64,000 nt of DNA from Prolixibacteraceae bacterium UBA1413. Its GTDB lineage: Bacteria; Bacteroidota; Bacteroidia; Bacteroidales; Prolixibacteraceae. The stretch lies in contig DBPT01000010.1 of NCBI GenBank assembly GCA_002304925.1, positions 1 to 64,000 on the forward strand, in the 5' to 3' direction. This document shows, in pieces, positions 51,326 to 60,031 of this stretch (positions are counted from its first letter, which is position 1; every line of letters begins with the position of its first letter). A program made the translations under genes and the position numbers. The notes under the pieces were generated by a model, which saw only the letters and a list, made by a program, of their open reading frames with translations, made no database searches and was not told the DNA's origin.

Positions 51326-53428
51326 ATGACAGATTTTTTGGACCAAGATATTCAATTTTTGCCGGGTGTGGGGCCGGTAAAGGCTGAATTGCTGAAAAGA
51401 GAGCTCAATATTGAGACTTTTCGCGATTTGGTTTATTATTTCCCTTACAAGTATGTTGATCGCACCAGGTTTTACAGGATCAGCGAGGTGCAGGCCAACA
51501 TGGCGCACATCCAGGTAAAGGGAAGAATCACTTCCATGGAGGTGGTGGGAGTAGGTCCCAAACAGCGGTTGACTGCCCAGTTCCGTGATGAGACCGGTGT
51601 CATGGAACTGATCTGGTTTCAGGGTGTCAAATGGCAGAAGGAGCATCTCCGGCTGAACACGACCTATACCATTTTTGGCAAGCCCGCGGAATTTAACGGC
51701 GTCATCAACGTCGTTCATCCCGAGATTGAAGCGGAAGGCGATATTTCGCTTCAGCCGGCCGGAATCTTCCAGGCGCATTACAACACCACTGAGAAGATGA
51801 AGAAGAAATACCTCACTTCAAAGGCAATTCACCGGTTCATGCTTACCCTTCTGGATAAGATGAAGGGGAAAGTCCCCGAGACCATACCTGCGGGAGTGAT
51901 GGACAGGCTGAAATTGATGGGACTGGAAAAAGCGCTCCATACCATTCACAAGCCCGATAACAGCCATGATCTCCGGAATGCGAGGTTCAGGCTGAAATTC
52001 GAGGAGCTTTTCCTGATCCAGCTGAAGATTTTATCGCTGAAGCACAACAGGGAAAGCAAATTCAAGGGATTCCCCTTCACTGAGGTAGGGTACAATTTCA
52101 ATACGTTTTACCATCATTACCTTCCTTTTCAGTTAACCGATGCCCAGAAAAGGGTGACCAGAGAGATCAGGAAAGACCTTGGAAGGAGCATTCAGATGAA
52201 CCGACTTCTGCAGGGCGATGTAGGCAGCGGGAAAACCCTGGTGGCGCTGATGGCTCTCCTCATAGCCCTGGACAATGGTTTCCAGGCCTGTCTGATGGCC
52301 CCCACTGAAATCCTGGCCCAGCAACATTACGACACCATCACCGGGTTACTCAGGGGCATGAATGTCGATACAGGACTGCTCACGGGATCTGTCAGGGCAT
52401 CGGACCGGAGTCTCCTGCACGAAAAACTGGCCGACGGCAGAATGCATTTGCTGGTGGGAACCCATGCATTGATTGAGGATGCGGTAAATTTCAAAAAGCT
52501 GGGACTGGTGATCATCGATGAGCAGCATCGTTTCGGCGTGGCCCAGCGGGCGAAGTTATGGCAGAAAAACGATACCATCCCCCCCCATGTGTTGGTCATG
52601 ACTGCCACGCCCATTCCCCGGACCCTAGCTATGACAGTATACGGAGATCTCGATGTGTCGGTCATCGACGAGTTGCCTCCCGGCCGGAAGCCCGTTCAGA
52701 CCCTTCATTTCTTTGAGAACAAACGGCAGGATGTCTATCAGTTCATGCGCAGGAAAATCATGGAAGGGAGACAGATTTACGTGGTGTATCCCCTGATTTC
52801 CGAATCGGAAAACCTGGATCTCAAAAACCTGGAGGAGGGGTATCGTCACATCTCGGACGAGTTCCCCGACTACGATGTCTGCATGGTTCACGGTCGCATG
52901 AACCCTGCCGATAAAGAAAGGGAAATGCAGAAATTCAAGGAAGGGCGCACCCGGATCATGGTGGCCACCACCGTTATTGAGGTGGGGGTTGACGTCTCCA
53001 ACGCCTCGGTCATGGTCATTGAAAGTGCCGAACGCTTCGGGCTTTCTCAGTTGCATCAATTGCGGGGACGTGTAGGACGCGGTGCCGACCAGTCGTACTG
53101 CATCCTGATGTCTTCCTTTAAAATCACCAACCAAAGCCGGAAGCGTCTGGCGACAATGGTGCGTACCAATGACGGATTTGAAATTGCCGAAATGGACATG
53201 CGACTCCGTGGGCCCGGTGACCTTGAAGGCACTCAGCAAAGCGGCATCGGCTTTGACCTGAAAATCGCCAACCTGGCCAAAGATGCCGACATTTTGGAAT
53301 TGGCCCGTTCAAACGCCCGTGAAATTCTCGAAACAGACCCGCTTCTACAGAGCTCGGAATACCGGGTGCTCCGGACATCCCTCCTACGGGGAAAGAAAAC
53401 CGACTTTGAATGGTCGGTGATCAGCTGA
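51326..53428 (+). CDS. recG: ATP-dependent DNA helicase RecG
   Basis: From the chosen ATG the protein has 700 residues and begins MTDFLDQDIQFLPGVGPVKA, as in RecG. It has the N-terminal wedge/OB domain, then helicase motifs: I GDVGSGKT, Ia APTEILA, II DEQH, III TATPIPRT, V and VI EVGVDVSNA and QLRGRVGRG, and the RecG tail. It remodels stalled replication forks and Holliday junctions in the cytoplasm. The longer in-frame extension to 51203 overlaps the divergent gene and lacks similarity. Confidence 0.97.
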   Translation: MTDFLDQDIQFLPGVGPVKAELLKRELNIETFRDLVYYFPYKYVDRTRFYRISEVQANMAHIQVKGRITSMEVVGVGPKQRLTAQFRDETGVMELIWFQGVKWQKEHLRLNTTYTIFGKPAEFNGVINVVHPEIEAEGDISLQPAGIFQAHYNTTEKMKKKYLTSKAIHRFMLTLLDKMKGKVPETIPAGVMDRLKLMGLEKALHTIHKPDNSHDLRNARFRLKFEELFLIQLKILSLKHNRESKFKGFPFTEVGYNFNTFYHHYLPFQLTDAQKRVTREIRKDLGRSIQMNRLLQGDVGSGKTLVALMALLIALDNGFQACLMAPTEILAQQHYDTITGLLRGMNVDTGLLTGSVRASDRSLLHEKLADGRMHLLVGTHALIEDAVNFKKLGLVIIDEQHRFGVAQRAKLWQKNDTIPPHVLVMTATPIPRTLAMTVYGDLDVSVIDELPPGRKPVQTLHFFENKRQDVYQFMRRKIMEGRQIYVVYPLISESENLDLKNLEEGYRHISDEFPDYDVCMVHGRMNPADKEREMQKFKEGRTRIMVATTVIEVGVDVSNASVMVIESAERFGLSQLHQLRGRVGRGADQSYCILMSSFKITNQSRKRLATMVRTNDGFEIAEMDMRLRGPGDLEGTQQSGIGFDLKIANLAKDADILELARSNAREILETDPLLQSSEYRVLRTSLLRGKKTDFEWSVIS

Positions 53429-53554
53429 TCTGCTCCGTTGTTTTCTTCTACGCGGCATTTGGCGCCCTTTGTTATGACTTTTCAGGCCGGGAATTTACTT
53501 TCTTCGTAAAATAACTACTTTCAGCCTTTTAAAACAGTTGTATGGAAGCATTAA

Positions 53555-53670
53555 TAAGCCGGCTTAACAACATTATTATCGAAGCGGATACCAGGCAGGG
53601 CAAACCACCCTGCATGAATAGCCGGTTCATGAATAGCATAAGAGATATTGTAAAACATAAATTGTAAAAC
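53555..53670. promoter_or_regulatory. Repeat-rich upstream region of the nrf/octaheme locus
   Basis: The 294-base gap before nrfH contains a perfect 12-base palindrome TAAGCCGGCTTA (53555-53566), a GCAGGG-7-CCCTGC hairpin (53595-53613), two copies of CATGAATAGC 15 bases apart and two copies of ATTGTAAAAC 14 bases apart (53647-53656, 53661-53670). No exact -7 box was found. The direct repeats are spaced about 1.4 turns apart and may bind a regulator. No gene was seen in this gap. Confidence 0.45.
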
Positions 53671-53722
53671 TCTTTGAAGAATTATCTTATATTGCAGCTC
53701 CATAAAGGATAAATCACTGCTT

Positions 53723-54286
53723 ATGTTGCGACGACTTCTTCCGCCTCCGGCCTGGAGGATTCCTGTTCTCATTCTTACGGGGATCTTTATCGGTCTGGGA
53801 CTATTTTCCGTGTATCTGGGGAAGGCTCACCTCTACCTCTCCGACAGACCCGAAGCATGTATCAACTGCCACATCATGGCCCCGCAGTATGCCACGTGGA
53901 CACACAGTTCCCACCGCGAGAATGCACACTGCAACGATTGTCATGTTCCTCACAACAATATTTTCAATAAGTATTATTTCAAAGCCAATGATGGTTTGCG
54001 TCATTCCACCCTCTTCACCTTGCGTATGGAAAGGCAGGTGATCAGAATCCTGGAACCCGGGGCCAGGGTCGTGCAGAGCAATTGCATCCGTTGCCATGAA
54101 AAACTCCTTGTGGATCCGAAACTGGAAGCATCGGTGGCAATGTACAGACAAGTTCGCGAAGGAAAGCGTTGCATTGAATGCCACCAGGAAGTTCCTCACG
54201 GGAGGGTGAACAGTCTTTCCAGCGTACCCTATGCCAGGGTCCCCCTGCTTGAAAGTCCGGTTCCCCAATGGATGAAAAAGAACTGA
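53723..54286 (+). CDS. nrfH: NrfH tetraheme quinol dehydrogenase subunit
   Basis: The 187-residue protein has an N-terminal membrane anchor (about 12-32) and four CxxCH heme sites, CINCH at 46, CNDCH at 70, CIRCH at 121 and CIECH at 150. The CINCHIM segment carries the Met typical of NrfH heme 1. NrfH takes electrons from menaquinol and passes them to NrfA on the periplasmic face. It lies 42 bases before the chosen nrfA start and heads the respiratory locus. Confidence 0.96.
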   Translation: MLRRLLPPPAWRIPVLILTGIFIGLGLFSVYLGKAHLYLSDRPEACINCHIMAPQYATWTHSSHRENAHCNDCHVPHNNIFNKYYFKANDGLRHSTLFTLRMERQVIRILEPGARVVQSNCIRCHEKLLVDPKLEASVAMYRQVREGKRCIECHQEVPHGRVNSLSSVPYARVPLLESPVPQWMKKN

Positions 54287-54328
54287 GAAACCTTGAAGAA
54301 CAACAGGCAAACACAAAGAATTACAAAT

Positions 54329-55831
54329 ATGAAATCCATCACCGAATTGACCCAAAAAAGACCTGCCTTGGCGTGGCTTCTTTTCTTTGCCACCATTGCC
54401 GTGGTATTCCTGCTTGGATTGCTGGCTTCCTCGATCATTGAGCGGCGTGCGGAAGCATTGTTCGTGAACACCCCCAAGACGGTTCTCCGGGACGGGGAGG
54501 TGAGAAATGAAAAGTGGGGGGAAAATTATCCCCGTGAATTCCAATCTTACTATGGCACTGCCGACACCTCTTTCCGCAGCAAGCACGGCGGGAATGCTAT
54601 GGTGGACATGCTTGAAGAAGTGCCCGAAATGGTGGTTCTCTGGGCCGGTTACCTTTTTTCAAGGGATTATAACCAGGGGCGCGGACATTATTATGCCATC
54701 GAAGATATATACAATTCACTCAGGACGGGAGCTCCCATGAGTGGTGATGCAGGGCCACAGCCCACCACCTGCTGGGCCTGTAAAAGTCCGGATGTGCCCC
54801 GGATGATGAAGGAAGAGGGGATTACGCAGTATCATTCCGGCATGTGGGCCAGGCTGGGTTCCGAGATTGTGAATCCCATCGGCTGTGCCGACTGCCACAA
54901 CGCCTCCACGGCCAACCTGCAGATTTCGCGGCCGGCCCTTATCGAGGCTTTTCAGCGGCAGGGGAAGGATGTTACCAGTGCAAGCTACCAAGAAATGCGC
55001 AGCCTGGTCTGCGCCCAGTGCCATGTGGAATATTATTTCAACAAAAAAGTGGCTGAGGGGGCCAACTATCTCACCTTTCCCTGGGACAAAGGGATGACGG
55101 TAGAAGAGATGGAAAAATATTACGATGAGATTGAATTCTCTGACTGGACCCATGCGTTGAGCCGAGCTCCGATGCTGAAAGCCCAGCATCCCGACTATGA
55201 AGTGGCGCAGTTTGGCATTCATGCCCAGCGGGGCGTCGCCTGCGCCGACTGCCACATGCCCTACCAGAGCGAAGGCGGAGTAAAATATACCAACCACAAG
55301 ATGCAGAGTCCCCTGAACAATGTTGCAGCCTCGTGTCAGGTTTGCCACCGCGAGGAAACAGCTACCCTGGTTCAGAATGTATATGACCGGCAGGATAAGA
55401 TCCTCGAAGCCCGCGGTGAACTGGAAAAAGCATTGGTCAGGACCCATGTGGAAGCCAAAAAAGCCTGGGAACTCGGCGCTACCGAAGAACAGATGAAGGA
55501 TATTCTGAAGGGGATTCGCCGGGCACAATGGAGATGGGATTATGTGGCAGCCTCGCATGGCGGATCATTCCACGCTCCCGTTGAATGTGGCAGAATCGTG
55601 ACGGCAGGGTTGAACATTGCACAGGAAACCCGGCTGAAACTGGCCAGGTTGCTCTCCTCCCTCGGATTTAACGGGGAAATCCCCTACCCCGACATCTCCA
55701 CAAAAGCCAAAGCACAGGAGTTTATCGGTCTCGACATGAAGAAATTTAGGGAAGAAAAAGCCCTCTTCCTGAAAGAGGTCATTCCGGTCTGGAAAGCAGC
55801 AGCAGCAGAACGGGAAAGCAGTTGGAACTAA
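54329..55831 (+). CDS. nrfA: Ammonia-forming cytochrome c nitrite reductase NrfA
   Basis: From the chosen ATG (MKSITELTQK) the protein has 500 residues, an N-terminal hydrophobic anchor or signal (about 12-36) and five heme sites: the catalytic CWACK at 148, then CADCH at 186, CAQCH at 228, CADCH at 305 and CQVCH at 336. The Lys-ligated first heme is the NrfA signature. It reduces nitrite to ammonia with six electrons in the periplasm. TTG at 54293 would add 12 residues and is less likely. It may also reduce sulfite or NO at lower rates. Confidence 0.97.
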   Translation: MKSITELTQKRPALAWLLFFATIAVVFLLGLLASSIIERRAEALFVNTPKTVLRDGEVRNEKWGENYPREFQSYYGTADTSFRSKHGGNAMVDMLEEVPEMVVLWAGYLFSRDYNQGRGHYYAIEDIYNSLRTGAPMSGDAGPQPTTCWACKSPDVPRMMKEEGITQYHSGMWARLGSEIVNPIGCADCHNASTANLQISRPALIEAFQRQGKDVTSASYQEMRSLVCAQCHVEYYFNKKVAEGANYLTFPWDKGMTVEEMEKYYDEIEFSDWTHALSRAPMLKAQHPDYEVAQFGIHAQRGVACADCHMPYQSEGGVKYTNHKMQSPLNNVAASCQVCHREETATLVQNVYDRQDKILEARGELEKALVRTHVEAKKAWELGATEEQMKDILKGIRRAQWRWDYVAASHGGSFHAPVECGRIVTAGLNIAQETRLKLARLLSSLGFNGEIPYPDISTKAKAQEFIGLDMKKFREEKALFLKEVIPVWKAAAAERESSWN

Positions 55832-55938
55832 ATAAACAGGAGCAAATCCGGAAATTTTAAACTGGCAATGCCTGTTACAGAAAGGATTCCGGGTAAACCA
55901 CCGTGTATAAACGAAGTAAATAATTTGAACCCACAGGA

Positions 55939-57528
55939 ATGAAAAAGACGATTATTGGCGTCATTGTTTTTGTGATCGCTGTTTTAGCCTTCATCAGATG
56001 GTTCAGCGGTGAAGAGGAATATTACAACCTGAAGCTGGAGAAGCTTAAACAGGAGTATTCCGTTACACCCGTTTCTTCAATCGATCACAGCAAACTTTCT
56101 GCATTGCAGAAAAAATTTGCTTCGCCCCAGGAGGTTACCGAAGCGTGCAACAGTTGTCATACTGAAAGGCATCGCGAAGTGATGAATTCCGCCCACTGGA
56201 ACTGGGAACGGGTTTCTTATGTCGAAGGGAGGGGTATTGCTGCCGCAGGAAAAAAAAACGTGCTTAACAATTTCTGCCTGGGCGCGCAGTCCAACGAGCT
56301 GGCCTGTGCCGCCTGCCATATCGGGTTTGGCATGACCGACGACCATTTCGACTTCAACAATGCACGGAATGTGGACTGCATGGTGTGCCACGACAACAGT
56401 GAGGAGTATATGAAAGGGGCCTCCATGTCGGGGTATCCCGACCGGAACGTAAATCTCACCAAAGTAGCCCAGAGTGTCGGCAATCCGGAACGCATCAACT
56501 GTGGAAGCTGCCATTTTTACAGCGGTGGCGGCAACAATGTGAAGCACGGGGACCTCGAGGAAGCCCAGCTTTCCTGTGACCGGGATCTTGATGTCCATAT
56601 GGCTTCCAATGGGATGAACATGTCATGCGTTGCCTGTCATAATGCTGAGAATCACCAGATCAAAGGAAAACTCTACTCCGTTTCATCGGAGAATTACAAC
56701 AGGGCCACCTGTGAGGATTGTCACACCGGTACCCCTCATTTCGATGACCTGCTAAACCGCCACAATGCAAAAGTATCCTGCCAGGCCTGCCATATCCCTT
56801 TGTATGCGAAAGCAAATGCAACCAAAATGGATTGGAAATGGTCGGATGCCGGAAAATTGCGCAACGGGGAACCGTACCGGGAATTTAATAGCGACAGTAC
56901 TTCCGAATACCTGTCTATCAAGGGAACTTTCCGGTGGGCTAAAAATTTGAAACCCGATTACATCTGGTTTAACGGTACTGCCGATCATTATATGCTTGGG
57001 GACACCATCAGGGAAGTTCCCGTGAAAATGAACACCCTCTTTGGAAGCCATGACAATAAGGATTCGAAAATATTTCCCGTTAAGATCAACACCGGAGATC
57101 AAATTTATGATAAAGTCTACAAAACACTTATCCAGCCCAAGCTATTCTCACTCAACAAAGGGGACAGCGCCTACTGGAAAGATTTTAACTGGAATACGGC
57201 TGCTGCAGCAGGAATGGCCAGGGTAGGCCTCCCCTTCAGCGGGCAATACGACTTTGTCGAAACCATCATGTACTGGCCTGTGAACCATATGGTCGCCCCC
57301 AAGGAAAAAACCGTCGGATGTGCTGAATGCCATACACGCTCAAACGGCAGACTGGAAAACCTTGCCGGATTCTACCTCCCCGGAAGGGACCACAACAGAC
57401 CTCTCGACATATTCGGGATTTTCATCATTGTGACATGCCTGGGCGGAGTCTTCGTCCATGCGCTGTTCAGGATTCTGGCAACCTCCCGGAGGAAAAAGAG
57501 TTCCATCGACACAATTACCGAACCCTAA
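55939..57528 (+). CDS. Octaheme cytochrome c, tetrathionate reductase (OTR)-like
   Basis: The 529-residue protein has an N-terminal hydrophobic segment (2-20), eight CxxCH sites at 70, 123, 147, 188, 230, 258, 281 and 461, and a C-terminal transmembrane helix (about 490-512). The spacing, with seven clustered hemes and a late eighth, fits the octaheme tetrathionate reductase family, whose Shewanella member reduces tetrathionate, nitrite and hydroxylamine in vitro. A membrane helix at the C-terminus and the cytochrome b gene next door suggest a quinol-linked complex. The physiological substrate is not known; nearby sulfur-transport genes favour a sulfur compound. Confidence 0.9.
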   Translation: MKKTIIGVIVFVIAVLAFIRWFSGEEEYYNLKLEKLKQEYSVTPVSSIDHSKLSALQKKFASPQEVTEACNSCHTERHREVMNSAHWNWERVSYVEGRGIAAAGKKNVLNNFCLGAQSNELACAACHIGFGMTDDHFDFNNARNVDCMVCHDNSEEYMKGASMSGYPDRNVNLTKVAQSVGNPERINCGSCHFYSGGGNNVKHGDLEEAQLSCDRDLDVHMASNGMNMSCVACHNAENHQIKGKLYSVSSENYNRATCEDCHTGTPHFDDLLNRHNAKVSCQACHIPLYAKANATKMDWKWSDAGKLRNGEPYREFNSDSTSEYLSIKGTFRWAKNLKPDYIWFNGTADHYMLGDTIREVPVKMNTLFGSHDNKDSKIFPVKINTGDQIYDKVYKTLIQPKLFSLNKGDSAYWKDFNWNTAAAAGMARVGLPFSGQYDFVETIMYWPVNHMVAPKEKTVGCAECHTRSNGRLENLAGFYLPGRDHNRPLDIFGIFIIVTCLGGVFVHALFRILATSRRKKSSIDTITEP

Positions 57529-57541
57529 AAACAATGTCATC

Positions 57542-58198
57542 ATGAAAAGAGAATATGTTTATAAGGGATTTGAGCGATTCTGGCACTGGTCACAGGCTGG
57601 CCTGATCATTTTCCTCGCGTTTACGGGATTTGAAGTTCACGGTTCCTTTCGTGTGCTTGGATTTGAGCATGCCGCCCGATTCCACAGAGTCGCCTCCTGG
57701 ATGTTGATCGGACTGATCATTTTCGCAATATTCTGGCATCTGGTCACCGGAGAATGGAGGCAGTACATTCCCACCACCCATAAACTGGCCGACCAGATCA
57801 GGTTTTACACCAGGGGGATGTTCCGGGGAGAGCCGCACCCGACAAAAAAATCAGGATTACAGAAGCTGAATCCGTTGCAGCGACTGGTCTACCTTGGTTT
57901 TAAACTTGTGCTGATTCCCCTCACCGTTTTATCGGGGATTGTGTACATGTTCCACAAATCCCTCGATAAGAACGATATCGTGGTGATTAGTGACATCCCT
58001 CTCGGAACCGTGGCCTTTTGGCATACCCTAGGAGCTTTTTTACTGATGGCCTTCCTGGTTGTTCATGTCTACATGACAACGACAGGCCGGACACCCACTT
58101 CCAATATCGAAGCCATGATTACTGGGTACGAGGAGTTGGAGGAGGACGAGGATGAACCGGTCGATGAGGCAAAGGTTGACGGGCAGGTTGACAGATAG
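57542..58198 (+). CDS. Diheme cytochrome b, membrane quinone-linked subunit
   Basis: From the ATG chosen (MKREYVYKGFERFWHW) the protein has 218 residues and four or five transmembrane helices with His pairs in RFWHWSQ, RFHRVASW, WHLVTG, FWHTLGA and VVHVYM, as in the thiosulfate/formate dehydrogenase-type cytochrome b family. It would carry electrons between menaquinone and the octaheme cytochrome encoded 13 bases upstream. The C-terminal tail is acidic (EELEEDEDEPVDEAK). An in-frame extension back to 57458 overlaps the octaheme gene and was rejected. Confidence 0.9.
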   Translation: MKREYVYKGFERFWHWSQAGLIIFLAFTGFEVHGSFRVLGFEHAARFHRVASWMLIGLIIFAIFWHLVTGEWRQYIPTTHKLADQIRFYTRGMFRGEPHPTKKSGLQKLNPLQRLVYLGFKLVLIPLTVLSGIVYMFHKSLDKNDIVVISDIPLGTVAFWHTLGAFLLMAFLVVHVYMTTTGRTPTSNIEAMITGYEELEEDEDEPVDEAKVDGQVDR

Positions 58199-58283
58199 GT
58201 TGTCGGGTAAAAAATGAAAGGGTCTGACTGCCAGATATTTTCGCGCAATAAATAGAATAATAACATTCAACAAATATCAGGAT

Positions 58284-58805
58284 ATGACAAAGCCAAAACC
58301 TTACATGAACCCTTACCTGGCAGGATTTCTGCTGGGTTTGGTCCTGCTGGCGACCATTTATATATCGGGACGCGGTCTTGGAGCAAGCGGCGCTTTCAAG
58401 AGTGTTGTCATCGCTTCGGTGGAAACCTTTGCCCCGCAACACGCGGAGAATACCGCTTTCTATACTGGTTTTGCCAAAGACAACCCGGGAGGTCCCTGGA
58501 AGAATTTCCTGGTCTTTGAGGTGATCGGAGTTATCATCGGGGGATTTTTCTCAGGGGTTATCGGCAACCGGGTCGGGCTGAAACTCGAAAAAGGGCCGCG
58601 GGTGACCAATACGCTGCGGGTTGTGACGGCCATACTCGGGGGCGCTCTCTTCGGATTCGGGTCACAGGTAGGCAGAGGGTGCACCAGCGGAGCGGCTCTC
58701 AGCGGGATGGCAGTTCTTTCCCTGGGAGGAATTCTCACCATGGCGGCTATTTTCGGAGCCGCATACGGATTGGCATATTTCTTCAGAAAACTGTGGCTTA
58801 AATAG
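58284..58805 (+). CDS. YeeE/YedE-family sulfur-compound transporter, first half
   Basis: The 173-residue membrane protein has about four helices and the YeeE/YedE hallmark GRGCTSGAALSGMAVLS with its conserved Cys. YeeE proteins take up thiosulfate, passing it by Cys residues across the membrane. This is a half-size unit; the partner half follows 7 bases later. The pair would import or export thiosulfate or a related sulfur compound in connection with the octaheme cytochrome. Confidence 0.9.
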   Translation: MTKPKPYMNPYLAGFLLGLVLLATIYISGRGLGASGAFKSVVIASVETFAPQHAENTAFYTGFAKDNPGGPWKNFLVFEVIGVIIGGFFSGVIGNRVGLKLEKGPRVTNTLRVVTAILGGALFGFGSQVGRGCTSGAALSGMAVLSLGGILTMAAIFGAAYGLAYFFRKLWLK

Positions 58806-58812
58806 GAGCAAT

Positions 58813-60009
58813 ATGGGACCATTAGTACCTTATATCATCAGTGAGGAATTTGGCCTGGTAATCGCCCTGGCCATCGGTGTCGCCTTTGGATTTGTCCTCG
58901 AGCAGGCCGGCTTCTCCACAACGAAAAAACTGGTAGGCCTTTTCTATGGCTATGATTTCACTGTTCTCCGGGTCTTCTTCACCGCAGGGGTCACTGCCAT
59001 GGCAGGAGTCCTGCTGCTGGGCCATTTCGGCCTTCTCGACACCAGCGTCATTTATGTCAACCCGGCCTTCATTAACTCCGCCCTGATCGGCGGGGCCATC
59101 ATGGGCGTGGGATTTATCATCGGTGGATTTTGTCCTGGCACCAGCGTATGTGCCATGGCCATCGGCAAACTCGACGCGCTGGCTTTCGTCGGCGGAAGTA
59201 TCCTTGGGGTGTTCGCCTTCATTGAAGGTTTTCCCCTGCTCGAAAAAATGTACCATGCTAACAACCTGGGCCAGATCAAAATTTCCGAATATTTCGGAAT
59301 GAGCGATATCCTCTTCGGATTTCTTCTGGCTGCCGTTGCTGTCGCCGCCTTTATCGCCACCTGGTATATCGAAAACCGCGTCAACAAAAGAAAAAATGTG
59401 CTTGAACCCGGAATGAAGAACAAATACGCATTGGCGATAGCCACTCTCTTTGTGGTTTTGGGCATTGTTGCATTTCTTCCCGGGAAAGAGGACATCATCA
59501 ATATGCAGATTGCAAAGGCAAAACGGCAGCAGAGCTGCGTTTTCAAGGAGATCCCCGCCGATAAGCTGGCCGATGATATCGTCAACAACTTTTACGCCCT
59601 GAACGTTATTGACGTGCGGCCTGCCGAAGCTTATGAGGAATGGCACCTCCCCATGGCCATCAACATTCCCTTTGACCAGATGCTGGAACGGCAGAACAAG
59701 GCCATTTTCAACCAGAAACTGCGGACCAATATTTTTTATGCCGACGACGACACGCTGGTTCGGATGGCCTGCCTGAAAGCGAAATTCGCGGGGGATTCCG
59801 AAAATATGATCCTCAGTGAGTCTGCTGAGGAATTCAGAAAATTATTCTTTGAACCGGAGATTCCTGAAGCAGGTTCCGGAAAACAGCTCCTCAACATTTA
59901 TAATTACCGGACCAATGCTGCCCGGAAAATGTTGGAAATGGAGGCCGCCATGAAGAGCCGTTCGGCACCCGTAAAAAGAGAAGTGGTCACCGTCAGGGGA
60001 GGATGCTGA
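58813..60009 (+). CDS. YeeE/YedE transporter half fused to an inactive rhodanese-like domain with a C-terminal Cys
   Basis: Residues 1-185 form a YeeE/YedE half with the Cys motif GGFCPGTSVCAM (105-114). A further helix (about 205-224) leads to a rhodanese domain (about 245-345) with VIDVRPAEAYEEWHLP and AINIP. Where rhodaneses have the catalytic Cys loop, this protein reads FYADDDTLVRM, so the usual persulfide Cys is missing. The chain ends in RGGC, a terminal Cys that could carry sulfur instead. The protein has 398 residues. It closes the respiratory locus. Confidence 0.88.
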   Translation: MGPLVPYIISEEFGLVIALAIGVAFGFVLEQAGFSTTKKLVGLFYGYDFTVLRVFFTAGVTAMAGVLLLGHFGLLDTSVIYVNPAFINSALIGGAIMGVGFIIGGFCPGTSVCAMAIGKLDALAFVGGSILGVFAFIEGFPLLEKMYHANNLGQIKISEYFGMSDILFGFLLAAVAVAAFIATWYIENRVNKRKNVLEPGMKNKYALAIATLFVVLGIVAFLPGKEDIINMQIAKAKRQQSCVFKEIPADKLADDIVNNFYALNVIDVRPAEAYEEWHLPMAINIPFDQMLERQNKAIFNQKLRTNIFYADDDTLVRMACLKAKFAGDSENMILSESAEEFRKLFFEPEIPEAGSGKQLLNIYNYRTNAARKMLEMEAAMKSRSAPVKREVVTVRGGC

Positions 60010-60018
60010 CAAAAAGTT

Positions 60019-60026
60019 TATCTTTG
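60019..60026 (+). promoter_or_regulatory. thyA: -7 box of thyA
   Basis: TATCTTTG matches TAnnTTTG and ends 5 bases before the thyA ATG, so the mRNA would be leaderless or nearly so. The box lies 9 bases after the upstream stop codon. Confidence 0.6.
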
Positions 60027-60031
60027 ACCGC

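Noticed and set aside
53551..53772. 73-codon minus-strand frame before nrfH
   Set aside because: It overlaps the nrfH start and the repeat-rich leader and has no protein-like conservation signs.
55832..55938. Possible regulatory repeat before the octaheme gene, with GGGTAAACCACCGTG resembling the nrfH leader
   Set aside because: The likeness to the hairpin before nrfH is short and imperfect and may be chance.
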